Shown here piece after piece: positions 36,802 to 46,471 of a stretch of 64,000 nt of DNA. Position numbers and translations under genes: made by a program. Origin of the DNA: Halomonas elongata DSM 2581 (GTDB taxonomy: Bacteria; Pseudomonadota; Gammaproteobacteria; Pseudomonadales; Halomonadaceae). The DNA is taken from assembly GCF_000196875.2 (NCBI RefSeq), contig NC_014532.2, positions 2,976,001 to 3,040,000 of the forward strand, read 5' to 3'. The stretch's first letter is position 1; each line of letters opens with the position of its first letter. The notes under the pieces were generated by a model. The model made no database searches. It had not been told where the DNA came from and saw nothing but the letters and a program-made list of their open reading frames with translations.

Positions 36802-37362
36802 TTAAACCGAATCTTCAAGCGTCGAACGAGTCACATAGACCAAGGATTGGCCGCATTTTCGGCACTGGTACTGACGCCCCTGCCGGGCCAGACCATGACG
36901 ACGCGCCGAAAAGCCATGCTCGCGACAGCCGCAGCGATAGAGGTAGGGTTCGGGACTGGCGCGCCCGGTATCGAAACGATGCGTGGCCTGCGGCACCAGG
37001 CCGAACAGCTCGCGCATCACCGTGCGCCATTCGTGGCCATGCGGACGCGCCCGATAGCCGTCCGCCAGGTGATGCACCAGCCAGTGAGCCATCTCGTGGG
37101 GCACCACCTCGACCAGGAAGGCATGACGGTTCTCGTCGTAGAGCACCGGATTGAACCTCAGGCCGCCACGCCCGAAATGAGCCTGACCGGCCCCCTTGCC
37201 GCGCAGGTCCAGCCAGACGGCAGGACGCGGCAAGGTGTCATGCACCTCGCTACACAGCCGCCAGGCGGCTTCGACCCGCTCGTGCAACGCACGCTGGCTG
37301 GCGGCTCGATCGAGGGAGTCGAGCCATGCGGGATCGGGTTCGGGCAACACGGGATGGATCAT
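36802..37362 (-). CDS. SprT-like zinc metalloprotease domain protein
   Basis: 186 residues. SprT-like zincin with the motif HEMAHWLVHH (two His and the Glu), a further His in RPHGHEWR, and a C-terminal zinc ribbon formed by CGCREHG and CRKCG. Homologues related to eukaryotic SPRTN may act on DNA-protein crosslinks, but bacterial SprT function is unproven. It is divergent from the UPF0149 gene across 68 bp that include a possible TAGAAT -10. Confidence 0.88.
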   Translation of the reverse strand: MIHPVLPEPDPAWLDSLDRAASQRALHERVEAAWRLCSEVHDTLPRPAVWLDLRGKGAGQAHFGRGGLRFNPVLYDENRHAFLVEVVPHEMAHWLVHHLADGYRARPHGHEWRTVMRELFGLVPQATHRFDTGRASPEPYLYRCGCREHGFSARRHGLARQGRQYQCRKCGQSLVYVTRSTLEDSV

Positions 37363-37430
37363 GGGGTGCTAGAATGGCGCCACGCCACGGCGGCGTAAAG
37401 TAAAGACTTCCCAGCCAGAGCCATGTCACC

Positions 37431-38087
37431 ATGTCCGACACCGATACCCCCCAGCCCCAGCCGCTTCTCGACGACGAAGCCCTCGACCAACTCGACGATT
37501 TTCTCGAATCGGAAAGGGTCGACGCCGACGCTCTGGATCTGATCGGCGCCCACGGTTTCCTGGTTGCCCTGGCCGTGGCGCCGAGCGACGTTCCCGCCGC
37601 CACCTGGGTACCGGAACTCTTTCATGGCGAACCGGCCTTCGCGGACGATAGCGAACGGGAAGCGACACTGGCGCTGCTCGAGCAATTGCGCCACAACGCC
37701 ATCCAGGTGCTGGAAGGCGGCGGCCTGCCCGAATTGCCATTCGACATGGAGCTGGGCGGCCTGGCACCGGAAGAGACGCCGATCGGTGACTGGTGCGCGG
37801 GCTTCATGGAAGGCGTATTCCTCGACGAGGCAGCCTGGTTCGCCGAGGACGAGGAAGCCGCCGCCACCATGCTGCTGCCCTTCATGCTGCTCTCGGGGCT
37901 GTTCGCCGACGAGCCCGACATGGCCGAGCTCGCCACCGACGGCCAACGTCTGGAGCGGCTGGTGGAGCAACTGCCCGAACTGGTGCTCGACCTCTACCTG
38001 CACTATCGAGTCCCCCCGGAAACCCCCAAGCCCAAACCCCGCCGCAAGGGACCACCCGGTCGCGGCAAGAAGACGCGCAAGAAGTAA
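37431..38087 (+). CDS. UPF0149 (YecA/YgfB-type) family protein
   Basis: 218 residues, acidic and helical, with family segments LIGAHGFLVALAVAP and DWCAGFMEGVFLDEAAW. The function of the family is poorly known. The last 25 residues are Pro/Lys/Arg-rich (KPKPRRKGPPGRGKKTRKK), an abrupt change from the acidic body, possibly a nucleic-acid-binding tail; a SEC-C zinc motif found in some YecA proteins is absent. A repeat region follows. Confidence 0.85.
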   Translation: MSDTDTPQPQPLLDDEALDQLDDFLESERVDADALDLIGAHGFLVALAVAPSDVPAATWVPELFHGEPAFADDSEREATLALLEQLRHNAIQVLEGGGLPELPFDMELGGLAPEETPIGDWCAGFMEGVFLDEAAWFAEDEEAAATMLLPFMLLSGLFADEPDMAELATDGQRLERLVEQLPELVLDLYLHYRVPPETPKPKPRRKGPPGRGKKTRKK

Positions 38088-38190
38088 GGCGGAAGGCGGA
38101 AGACTGCCACCCCGCAGCCCAACGGAAAGGGTTTTCTTAAAACTTACAGCTTATGACTTACAGCTCCGGGCCGGGCGCAGCCCGGACCGG
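38088..38190. repeat. Short repeats and GCA-loop hairpin between convergent genes
   Basis: ACTTACAGCTT at 38142 and ACTTACAGCTC at 38156 form a 14-bp-period direct repeat. Directly after comes CCGGGC-GCA-GCCCGG (38171-38185), a hairpin with the same GCA loop as that at 11487. It lies just after the stop of the phospholipase-D-like gene and could serve as its terminator. Confidence 0.55.
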
Positions 38191-38191
38191 G

Positions 38192-39310
38192 TCAGCGCAG
38201 CCTCGTCAACATCCCGTCCAGCGTGCCGAACAGCCATTCCTTGAAGCGTTGCAGGCGTGGCCGACGCGCCCAGTCGTCGTGACGCACTTCGTGGCTGGCA
38301 GCGAAATTGCGCTCGAACAGGGCCGCCACGTCGGTGGCGAAGTCCGCGTCATCCACTTCCTGGTTGGCCTCCAGGTTCCACTGCAGGCTCCAGTGGTCGA
38401 AGTTGCAGGAACCGAGACTCACCCAGTCGTCGACCAGCGAGAACTTGGCGTGGATGAAGGAGGGCTGGAACTCGAAAATGCGCACACCGGCCCGCAGCAG
38501 ACGCCCATAGAAACGCTGGCCGGCGTAGCGTACACCGGGATGGTCATGGTCATCGCCCGGCAACAGCAGACGCACATCCACCCCGCGTCGTGCGGCACGC
38601 GCCAGCCGTCGTCGCAGGCTCAGGGTCGGCACGAAATAGGGCGTGCACATCCAGATACGACGGTGTGCTGCATCCACCCGACGATGCAGGGACAGCCGGA
38701 TGGCCTGATAGCGATACCCCTGCCCCCAGACGACACGACCGCGCATCCCGCCCACCACAGATGGCGACACGCCAGGCAGCGGGCCTGAGGATCGCGCATC
38801 GCCCTTGCCGCCTCGCGTCACCGGCGAGTTCCAGAGCGATACGAACAGATGCTCCCAGTCGGCCACCACCGGACCTTCGATGCGCACCGCCACCTCGTAC
38901 CAGGCCTCGAGAAAGTCATCGACCGCGCCGAAGCCCCCGGTGAAGGCCACCCGGCCGTCCACCACCACCAGTTTGCGATGATCGCGTGTCAGATTGCGCG
39001 CCAGGGAGTGCAGCCCCAGGGGATTGAACCAGCGCAGTGTCACACCGCCTTCCTCCAGGCGACGCCGGTCCGCCGTCGACAGGCCCATGCCACCATAGCC
39101 GTCGAGCATCAGCCGCACCGCCACGCCGCGCGATACCGCCTCCAGCAGCGCCTCGATCACCATCGTGGTCAGCCGCCCCGACTCCATCAGGTACAGCTCG
39201 ATCAGCAAGGTTTCCCGAGCCGCACCGACGGCCTCGAACATGGCCGGCAGGAAACGCGCCGCCTCGGGCAGCAGCTGAAAATGATTGGCGTCCCGCCAGG
39301 CTCCCGCCAT
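38192..39310 (-). CDS. Phospholipase D / cardiolipin-synthase-like protein
   Basis: 372 residues with two HKD motifs: DHRKLVVVDGRVAFTGG in the first half and HAKFSLVDDWVSLGSCNFD in the second. This is the two-domain layout of ClsB/YbhO-type cardiolipin synthases, which transfer phosphatidyl groups in the inner membrane. The N-terminus has no transmembrane helix. ATG at 39310 chosen for the strong GGAGGAGGGGACG; upstream ATGs exist. It is divergent from plsB, another phospholipid gene. Confidence 0.88.
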   Translation of the reverse strand: MAGAWRDANHFQLLPEAARFLPAMFEAVGAARETLLIELYLMESGRLTTMVIEALLEAVSRGVAVRLMLDGYGGMGLSTADRRRLEEGGVTLRWFNPLGLHSLARNLTRDHRKLVVVDGRVAFTGGFGAVDDFLEAWYEVAVRIEGPVVADWEHLFVSLWNSPVTRGGKGDARSSGPLPGVSPSVVGGMRGRVVWGQGYRYQAIRLSLHRRVDAAHRRIWMCTPYFVPTLSLRRRLARAARRGVDVRLLLPGDDHDHPGVRYAGQRFYGRLLRAGVRIFEFQPSFIHAKFSLVDDWVSLGSCNFDHWSLQWNLEANQEVDDADFATDVAALFERNFAASHEVRHDDWARRPRLQRFKEWLFGTLDGMLTRLR

Positions 39311-39426
39311 CGTCCCCTCCTCCATTACGCCCGGTTGCATGGATGCGTCCTTGCCCACCGGGAGCCCCCTGACCCTTCCGCGGGGCATCGCTATACTGGT
39401 CCCCCATCCTCCTCAAGAGCGACCGC

Positions 39427-41865
39427 ATGGCCAACGCCACTTCCGTCAATCCGCTCCGCGCACCACTGCGCCGCCTGATCGACGCCTGGACCCAGGTGCG
39501 CCTGCTCGAACCCGCCTCGGAGGATCTCGGGCTCGATCCCGACTTGCCGACCCTTTACGTTCTGCCGCGCTCGTCCCTCTCCGACGGGTTGCTGCTCGAG
39601 GTTCTGGCCCGGCGACAGGGCCTGCCCGACGCCACCATGCCCAGGCAGCTCGGTGAGCGAACCCTGCCCGCCCAGCTCTCGCTGCCCACCACGCGCCGCC
39701 GCCTGTGGCAGCGTCGCAAGCGCTCACGTTCGCCTTTCCAGTCAGTTATCGAAGCACACCGCGATACGGGCTGCGACATTCAACTGGTCCCCGTCAGCAT
39801 CTTCTGGGGACGCGCCCCTGGCAAGCGTTTCGGCTTCTGGCAGCTTCTCGCGGCCGACAGCTGGCGTCTCACCGGTCGATTGCGACGCCTGCTGGCGGTC
39901 ATGGTCAACGGGCGCGATCTGGAGGTTCATTTCGGCGCGCCCCTGCGCCTCGCCGAACTCGATGACGGGCGCGAGCCATCCCTTACCGACCGCAAGGCCG
40001 CCCGCCTGTTGCGCGTGCATTTCCGACGCATGCGCTCCCGGGTGCTGGGGCCGGACCTGTCCCATCGTCGCACCCTGATCGAGGGCGTGGCACGCAGCGA
40101 GCCGGTACGCCGCGCCATCGCGGAGCAGGCCGGCCAGTCGCCTCGCCTGCGCGCACGCCTGACGAAACGCGCACGACGTTATGGCCGTGAGATCGCCTCC
40201 AGCATGAGCTACCCGGTGATGCGCTTCCTCGACGGCGTGCTGCGGCGGTTGTGGAATCGCCTCTACGATGGCGTCGATGCGCGAGGACTGGACAGCATCA
40301 AGGCTCTCGCCGGCGAGCACACCCTGGTCTATGTCCCCTGTCATCGCAGTCACATCGACTACCTGCTGCTGTCCTATGTGCTCTACACTCAGGGGTTGAT
40401 GCCTCCGCACATCGCCGCCGGCCGCAATCTCGACATGCCGCTGATCGGCCCCTTGCTGCGGCGCGGCGGTGCCTTCTTCATGCGCCGCAGTTTTCGTGGC
40501 CAACCGCTTTACTCGGCGGTCTTCAAGGAATATCTGCACCGCCTGCTCAATCGCGGGCATCCGCTGGAATACTTCATCGAAGGGGGACGCTCGCGCAGCG
40601 GCAGAATGCTGCCGCCCCGCCCCGGCATGCTGTCCATGACGCTGGACTCCTTCCTGCGCAGCCAGCGGGAAGGCGGACAGTCGCTCGTCTTCGTGCCGGT
40701 CTACATCGGCTACGAGCGCATCCTCGAGGAAGCCAGCTATCAGCGCGAACTGGCCGGCGGCCGCAAGCGCAAGGAATCCCCCCTGGCCCTGCTGCGCATC
40801 GTGCGACGGCTGCGCGAGCCCCATGGGCGCGTGGCGTTGAACGTCGGCGAGCCGCTGTCGCTGTCCGACTTCCTCGACCGCGCCCAGCCCGACTGGCGCA
40901 GCGCGACATCGCCGGGCGAAGAAGCCCCCGACTGGAAACGCACCGCGGTCACCGAGCTCGGGGAAACCCTGACTCGGCGCATCAATGCCGCCGCCTCGCT
41001 CAACCCGGTGAACCTGGTCGCCCTCGGCCTCCTGGCCACGCCGCACCATGCCATCGAGGCCACACTGCTGGAGCGCCACCTGACACTGCTGGTCGAGCTG
41101 GGCCGGGAGAACGCCGCCGCCCTGCCATCCGGCGAGCCCGGCGACTGGATCGAGCAGACGCAGGCGCTGGGCATGCTCAAGTACCAGCCCCACGCCCTGG
41201 GCGACCTGGTCACCGCCGATCCTGCCCAGGCCACACTGCTGGGCTGGTACCGCAACAATGTCCTGCATCTCTACGCACTGACCGGCCTCACCGCCTTCGC
41301 CTTCCGCCACCAGGCCCGCCAGAGCCTGGATGACCTGGAACGCCTGCTGGCACCGAGCTGGCCGGTGCTGATGCGGGAATTCGCCATTGCCCCGCCGGCC
41401 TCGTTTCGCAAGGCGCTGGCCGACACCCTCGAGCGTCTCGCCGCCCAGGGGCTGCTCGAGCGCGACGCCGAGGCCTGGCGACGCACCGACTCGCTGACCG
41501 GCGAGGAACAGTTGCGCATGCTGGGTCGGCTCATGCAGCCGCCGCTGGAACGCGGTTACCTGCTGCTCTCGGTACTGCTGAACGAGGCGCCGGGACACTT
41601 CACCCACGACGCCCTGACCGAGCGCACCCGGCAGTTGGCCGAGCGCCTGGCACGCCTGACCGGACGCGATTCGCCGGAATTCTTCGACGCACGCCTGTTC
41701 GCGGGTCTGGTGCAGAGTCTCGAGGCTGAAGGCTGGCTACGCACCCGGGAAGGACGGCTCTATTACGGTTCGCGACTGCGTGAAGGTGCACGACGCGGGC
41801 AGACGCTGTTCGACCCGGCGCTGCGTCATCGACTGCAGCGAATCGCGCGCCATACCGAAGCGTGA
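39427..41865 (+). CDS. plsB: Glycerol-3-phosphate 1-O-acyltransferase
   Basis: First committed step of phospholipid synthesis: acylates glycerol-3-phosphate at position 1, at the inner membrane. 812 residues (E. coli 807). The acyltransferase block has motif I CHRSHIDYLLLSYVLY, motif II GGAFFMRRSF, motif III FIEGGRSRSGR and motif IV VFVPVYIGYERI. Start ATG after AAGAGCGACCGC. A hairpin overlapping the convergent rsmJ stop ends the transcript. Confidence 0.96.
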   Translation: MANATSVNPLRAPLRRLIDAWTQVRLLEPASEDLGLDPDLPTLYVLPRSSLSDGLLLEVLARRQGLPDATMPRQLGERTLPAQLSLPTTRRRLWQRRKRSRSPFQSVIEAHRDTGCDIQLVPVSIFWGRAPGKRFGFWQLLAADSWRLTGRLRRLLAVMVNGRDLEVHFGAPLRLAELDDGREPSLTDRKAARLLRVHFRRMRSRVLGPDLSHRRTLIEGVARSEPVRRAIAEQAGQSPRLRARLTKRARRYGREIASSMSYPVMRFLDGVLRRLWNRLYDGVDARGLDSIKALAGEHTLVYVPCHRSHIDYLLLSYVLYTQGLMPPHIAAGRNLDMPLIGPLLRRGGAFFMRRSFRGQPLYSAVFKEYLHRLLNRGHPLEYFIEGGRSRSGRMLPPRPGMLSMTLDSFLRSQREGGQSLVFVPVYIGYERILEEASYQRELAGGRKRKESPLALLRIVRRLREPHGRVALNVGEPLSLSDFLDRAQPDWRSATSPGEEAPDWKRTAVTELGETLTRRINAAASLNPVNLVALGLLATPHHAIEATLLERHLTLLVELGRENAAALPSGEPGDWIEQTQALGMLKYQPHALGDLVTADPAQATLLGWYRNNVLHLYALTGLTAFAFRHQARQSLDDLERLLAPSWPVLMREFAIAPPASFRKALADTLERLAAQGLLERDAEAWRRTDSLTGEEQLRMLGRLMQPPLERGYLLLSVLLNEAPGHFTHDALTERTRQLAERLARLTGRDSPEFFDARLFAGLVQSLEAEGWLRTREGRLYYGSRLREGARRGQTLFDPALRHRLQRIARHTEA

Positions 41866-41876
41866 GGTGGACCATC

Positions 41877-41907
41877 AGGTATTGTCTGAAAATTTCGGAC
41901 AATACCT
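41877..41907. terminator. Bidirectional hairpin between plsB and rsmJ
   Basis: AGGTATTGTC (41877-41886) pairs perfectly with GACAATACCT (41898-41907). The inner loop can extend the stem further. It overlaps the last bases of rsmJ and lies 11 bp after plsB. Confidence 0.6.
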
Positions 41908-42673
41908 ATGATGACGTCAGCGAGCGATGGACATACAGATCATAGCGACTGGTCTTGCCCTCGAGCACATGGCGCGGCGCCGGACCGTCGATGGGAGGAG
42001 CCTTGCGCGGCCGCTTGACGACCACGCGATGCGTTGCCACGTCCAGCGCCGCTTCCAGCAGTCGCGGGGCATCGGCGTCGTCGCCGGCCAGTTCGCGGAA
42101 CAGCCGCATTTCCTTCTTGACCAGCGCCGACTTGGCGCGATGCGGGAACATGGGGTCCAGATGAATGACCTGAGGCGCGATGCCGCTCTCTGCCACCCGG
42201 CGGGCCAGGTCATGACCGGCGTCGCCATGCACCAAGCGCATGCGGGCCGCGATCTCGGCGGCATCGGGATCGACGGCGGCGCGCGCCAGGCCATCCTCCA
42301 GCAAGGCGGCAATGGCCGCCACGCGCTCGACCAGCAGCACCTCGGCACCGAGCGAGGCCAGCACGAAGGCATCGCGCCCCAGGCCGGCGGTGGCGTCCAC
42401 CACCGAGGGCGTCACACCCTTGCCGAGACCGCAGGCCCGGGCGATCAACTGGCCACGACCGCCACCGAAGCGACGCCGATGAGCGGCCCGCCCGGCGGCG
42501 AAATCCACCGCCAGCGGATTGCCGTAATCGCGCGGATCACCGGCCAGTACCAGGCGTTCGTCCTCATGGCGCAAGACCAGGGGCGCGTCCGGGGCATCGA
42601 CGCGCATCGGCAGCCCCCAGCGGGCGGCCAGGCGGGCATCGTCTTCGACCGCGACACGGGCGCTGCCAGTCAT
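41906..42673 (-). CDS. rsmJ: 16S rRNA (guanine(1516)-N(2))-methyltransferase
   Basis: Methylates G1516 of 16S rRNA using SAM. 255 residues. SAM-site motif [17 protein letters not shown], then LLVERV, and the catalytic-type HLDPMFPHR. The C-terminal segment [12 protein letters not shown] is typical of RsmJ (YhiQ). The start overlaps the tsaB stop (ATGA), so it is translationally coupled to tsaB. Confidence 0.94.
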   Translation of the reverse strand: MTGSARVAVEDDARLAARWGLPMRVDAPDAPLVLRHEDERLVLAGDPRDYGNPLAVDFAAGRAAHRRRFGGGRGQLIARACGLGKGVTPSVVDATAGLGRDAFVLASLGAEVLLVERVAAIAALLEDGLARAAVDPDAAEIAARMRLVHGDAGHDLARRVAESGIAPQVIHLDPMFPHRAKSALVKKEMRLFRELAGDDADAPRLLEAALDVATHRVVVKRPRKAPPIDGPAPRHVLEGKTSRYDLYVHRSLTSS

Positions 42674-43374
42674 CGCGACTTGCGCCAGACGACCTGGTCA
42701 CGCAGATAGACCGGCTGCACTTCGTGGGCCGGCCGACCCTCGCCGGCGGCGAAGTCATCGGCGGCCAGCAGCACCAGGTCCTCGGCGGCGACTTCCACAT
42801 CCGGCAGGCACAGGCTCATCGCCACCTGCGTCTCGGCGGGCATCGACTCCCGCAGCGTCCACCCGGAGCCCACGCCCACCCAATCGTGATCGTCATGTCC
42901 TTCGGGCAGCCGCAGCCGCTCCGGCGGCAGCACTGCCTCCTCGTCCAACGGCTCGACCTGGTCCTGGTGACACCGCCAGCAGGCGGCATAGATCTCGCCC
43001 ATGCGCGCATCCAGGGCCGTGACCAGATAACGATAGTGATGGCGACGATGGGCCCCCAGCACCAGGGCCCTGAGCGTCGAGATACCGAGCAGGGGGCGGT
43101 CCAGGCCGAAGGCCAGCCCCTGGGCGGCCCCCGCCGCGATGCGCAGGCCAGTGAAGGAACCGGGGCCTCGACCATAGGCGATGGCATCGAGATCGGCGGG
43201 TGTCACGCCGGCTTCGTCGAGCACCTCGTCGACCATCGGCAGCAGGCGGCGGGTATGCGCCCGGGGCGCGAGCTCGAAACGGGAGATCAACTCATCGGGA
43301 TGATTCGCTCGGCGGCGCAGCAGAGCGGCGGAACAAGCGCTAGAGGAAGCGTCCAGGGCCAGCAGGATCGGCAT
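42670..43374 (-). CDS. tsaB: tRNA t6A37 biosynthesis protein TsaB
   Basis: Partner of TsaD in threonylcarbamoyl transfer to A37 of ANN-decoding tRNAs. 234 residues. Begins [17 protein letters not shown]; contains [17 protein letters not shown], the conserved family motif, and THE-like HTRRLLPMV. The minus-strand TATAAT at 43407-43412 is a probable -10, but no good -35 is seen. It trnaslates into rsmJ by a 4-bp overlap. Confidence 0.94.
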   Translation of the reverse strand: MPILLALDASSSACSAALLRRRANHPDELISRFELAPRAHTRRLLPMVDEVLDEAGVTPADLDAIAYGRGPGSFTGLRIAAGAAQGLAFGLDRPLLGISTLRALVLGAHRRHHYRYLVTALDARMGEIYAACWRCHQDQVEPLDEEAVLPPERLRLPEGHDDHDWVGVGSGWTLRESMPAETQVAMSLCLPDVEVAAEDLVLLAADDFAAGEGRPAHEVQPVYLRDQVVWRKSR

Positions 43375-43414
43375 GGGAGATACGCGATGATGGAAAATGT
43401 CGGGGCATTATACG

Positions 43415-43443
43415 ACAACGGCCCGCACGATGCGGGCCGTTGT
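43415..43443. terminator. Hairpin between adk and tsaB
   Basis: Perfect 13-bp stem ACAACGGCCCGCA / TGCGGGCCGTTGT with a 3-nt loop, 19 bp after the adk stop on the minus strand. No T-tract; the tsaB -10 lies immediately beyond. Confidence 0.65.
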
Positions 43444-43462
43444 ACTCAGTGATCACACAGAG

Positions 43463-44119
<657 letters not shown>

Positions 44120-44174
44120 CTAACTGCTCCTTGGAAAACGGGGAAGTGTCAAAGATTGAAAAAGGGAGAAGCGA

Positions 44175-44203
44175 ACCATACCCGTGCCATTCCTGCCAGA
44201 CAA
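44175..44203 (-). promoter_or_regulatory. Sigma-70 promoter for adk
   Basis: Minus strand TTGTCT (44198-44203), 17 bp, TATGGT (44175-44180), 55 bp before the adk start. Confidence 0.55.
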
Positions 44204-44315
44204 GCGGCGCGCGTCAGAGAGCCGCCATTGTCGTGAAAAAAATCTGCAACACCAGGCAGTTAGGCTCACTAGGACTTTCGTCTGCCCGCCTGTCGACAGG
44301 TACCGAAGAAACCGC

Positions 44316-44347
44316 GAAAAAACGACGGCGCCTCGCGGCGCCGTCGT
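44316..44347 (-). terminator. Intrinsic terminator of aceEF
   Basis: On the minus strand an 11-bp perfect stem ACGACGGCGCC / GGCGCCGTCGT, 4-nt loop, is followed by TTTTT, 33 bp after the aceF stop. Confidence 0.92.
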
Positions 44348-44380
44348 CTCGGTCATAGCCTGTACTGGCTTCGCCAACTA

Positions 44381-46399
44381 TCAGAGCAGCAGGCGACGGA
44401 TATCCGTCAGCACCTGTCCCAGGAAGGCGGTGAAGCGTGCCGCATCGGCGCCATTGACCGCACGGTGGTCATAGGACAGCGACAGCGGCATCATCAGGCG
44501 CGGCTGGAAGGCCTGACCGTCCCACACCGGCTTGGTCTGCGACTTGGAGACGCCGAGAATGGCGACCTCCGGCGCATTGACGATGGGCGTGAAGGCGGTG
44601 CCGCCGATGGAGCCCAGGCTGGAGATGGTGAAACAGCCACCGGTCATCTCCTCGCGCTTGAGCTTCTTCGACTGCGCCTTGCCGGCCAGCTCGACGGACT
44701 CCTTGGCCAGATCGATCAGCGACTTCTGGTCGGCATCACGAATCACCGGCACCATCAGCCCGTCCGGCGTGTCCACGGCGATGCCGATATGCACGTACTT
44801 CTTGTGCACCACGGTTTCGCCGTCGCTCTTCAGGCTGACGTTGAACTGCGGGAACTTGCGCAGCGCGAAGGCACAGGCCTTGATCAAGAACGGCAGCGGC
44901 GTGAGCTTGGCGCCCTGGGCCTCCGCCTCGGCCTTCATGGACTTGCGGAAGGCCTCGAGCTCGGTGATGTCGGCCTCGTCGAACTGGGTCACATGCGGCA
45001 GGTTGACCCAGCTGCGATGCAGGTTGGTCGCGCCCATCTTCATCAGGCGACCCATCGGCTTCTCTTCGACCTCGCCGAACTGGCTGAAGTCGACATCCGG
45101 CACCGGCGGAATGCCCGACCCGCCTTCAGCAGCCGCGCCACCGGCAGGCGTCTTGGCCTGACCGGCCATGACCTGCTTGACGTAGTTGTGGACGTCTTCC
45201 TTGAGCACCCGCTCCTTGGGACCGGTGGGCTGAACCAGCCCCAGGTCGACACCCAGCTCGCGGGCCAGCATGCGAACCGCCGGGCCGGCATGCACCAGCT
45301 TGCCGTCGCGGGGCTTGTGGGCCGCCATTTGCGCCTCGGGACTGGGGCGACCGGCCGGTGCGGCTGGCTTGTCGTCGCCCGACTCGCGCTTGGCGCTCGA
45401 CGCCTCGGCTTTCTCAGCCGGCTTCTGCTCGGCCTTCTTCGGCGCGGGCTTGGCAGCAGCCGTCTCGATGATGGCGATCACATCGCCCTCGGAGACGCTA
45501 TCGCCCTCCTTCACCTTCAGCTCGACCAGCTTGCCCTTGTGGGGGCTCGGCACGTCCATGGAGGCCTTGTCGGATTCCAGCGTGATCAGCGGATCCTCTT
45601 CGTTGACCTCGTCGCCCTCGGCGACCGCCACTTCGATGATCGGCACATCGCTGGAACCACCGAGGTCCGGCACGCGAACCTCCTTGCGCTCGGGCTCGCC
45701 CCCGGCAGACTCCTCCTCGGACTCGGCGGCAGCTTCCGGCTCGCTCGGTGCCTCATCGGCGGCCGGCGCACTCTCGCTCGCCTCATCGCCAGCCGACTCG
45801 CCGGCGACTTCCATGCTGCCGATCACATCGCCCTCGGAGACGGTGTCGCCTTCCTTGACGGTCAGGCTGACCAGCTTACCGGCATGGGGGCTCGGCACAT
45901 CCATGGAGGCCTTGTCGGACTCCAGGGTGATCAGGGTGTCCTCGGCGTCGAGCGTGTCGCCCTCGCTGGCTGCCACCTCGATGATCTCGACATCGGACGC
46001 ACCGCCGAGATCGGGCACCTTGATCTCTACCGTGCGCGAGCCGCCACCGGACTTGGCGGCAGGCTTGGCCGGCGCCTCGTCGGCCGGGGCTTCATCGGGC
46101 TCGGGGGCCGAGGCCTGCTCGGAGGCTTCCTCTTCCCCGGCGTCGTCGGCGTCACCGCCGCCCTCGGCCTCGATCTCGACGATACCGTCACCCTCGGAGA
46201 CGGTGTCGCCCTCCTTGACCAGCACTTTCAGCACCTTGCCGCCCTTGGGCGACGGCACGTCCATGCTGGCCTTGTCGGATTCCAGTGTGATCAGGGTGTC
46301 CTCGGGCTCGATGACATCGCCTTCCGACACCGCGATCTCGATGATTTCGACATCGGTATCGCCACCGATGTCGGGCACTTTGATGATTTCGCTACTCAA
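44381..46399 (-). CDS. aceF: Pyruvate dehydrogenase E2 (dihydrolipoyllysine acetyltransferase), three lipoyl domains
   Basis: Core of the pyruvate dehydrogenase complex. 672 residues. Three lipoyl domains each with the lipoylated ESDKASMDVPSP (about residues 44, 160 and 285) are joined by Ala/Pro/acidic linkers. An E1/E3-binding domain (about 370-410, GPAVRMLARELGVDL) and the catalytic domain ending SYDHRAVNGADAARF, with the active His and Asp, follow. The start is an unusual TTG at 46399 with AAGGAG seven bases upstream; the next in-frame Met is far inside. It lies 72 bp after aceE, across a hairpin. Confidence 0.97.
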   Translation of the reverse strand: MSSEIIKVPDIGGDTDVEIIEIAVSEGDVIEPEDTLITLESDKASMDVPSPKGGKVLKVLVKEGDTVSEGDGIVEIEAEGGGDADDAGEEEASEQASAPEPDEAPADEAPAKPAAKSGGGSRTVEIKVPDLGGASDVEIIEVAASEGDTLDAEDTLITLESDKASMDVPSPHAGKLVSLTVKEGDTVSEGDVIGSMEVAGESAGDEASESAPAADEAPSEPEAAAESEEESAGGEPERKEVRVPDLGGSSDVPIIEVAVAEGDEVNEEDPLITLESDKASMDVPSPHKGKLVELKVKEGDSVSEGDVIAIIETAAAKPAPKKAEQKPAEKAEASSAKRESGDDKPAAPAGRPSPEAQMAAHKPRDGKLVHAGPAVRMLARELGVDLGLVQPTGPKERVLKEDVHNYVKQVMAGQAKTPAGGAAAEGGSGIPPVPDVDFSQFGEVEEKPMGRLMKMGATNLHRSWVNLPHVTQFDEADITELEAFRKSMKAEAEAQGAKLTPLPFLIKACAFALRKFPQFNVSLKSDGETVVHKKYVHIGIAVDTPDGLMVPVIRDADQKSLIDLAKESVELAGKAQSKKLKREEMTGGCFTISSLGSIGGTAFTPIVNAPEVAILGVSKSQTKPVWDGQAFQPRLMMPLSLSYDHRAVNGADAARFTAFLGQVLTDIRRLLL

Positions 46400-46427
46400 G
46401 GTCGCGCTCCTTCAAACTCTTGACGGG

Positions 46428-46448
46428 GGCGGGCCCTGACGGCCCGCC
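46428..46448 (-). promoter_or_regulatory. Intercistronic hairpin between aceE and aceF
   Basis: GGCGGGCC and GGCCCGCC form an 8-bp stem around 5 nt in the 72-bp gap. No T-tract. It may set the relative abundance or stability of the E1 and E2 messages. Confidence 0.5.
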
Positions 46449-46471
46449 ATGCCACCGGATCGGTCGACGAC

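Noticed and set aside
39742..41607. 621-codon minus-strand frame
   Set aside because: Antisense to plsB, which is complete and well recognised.
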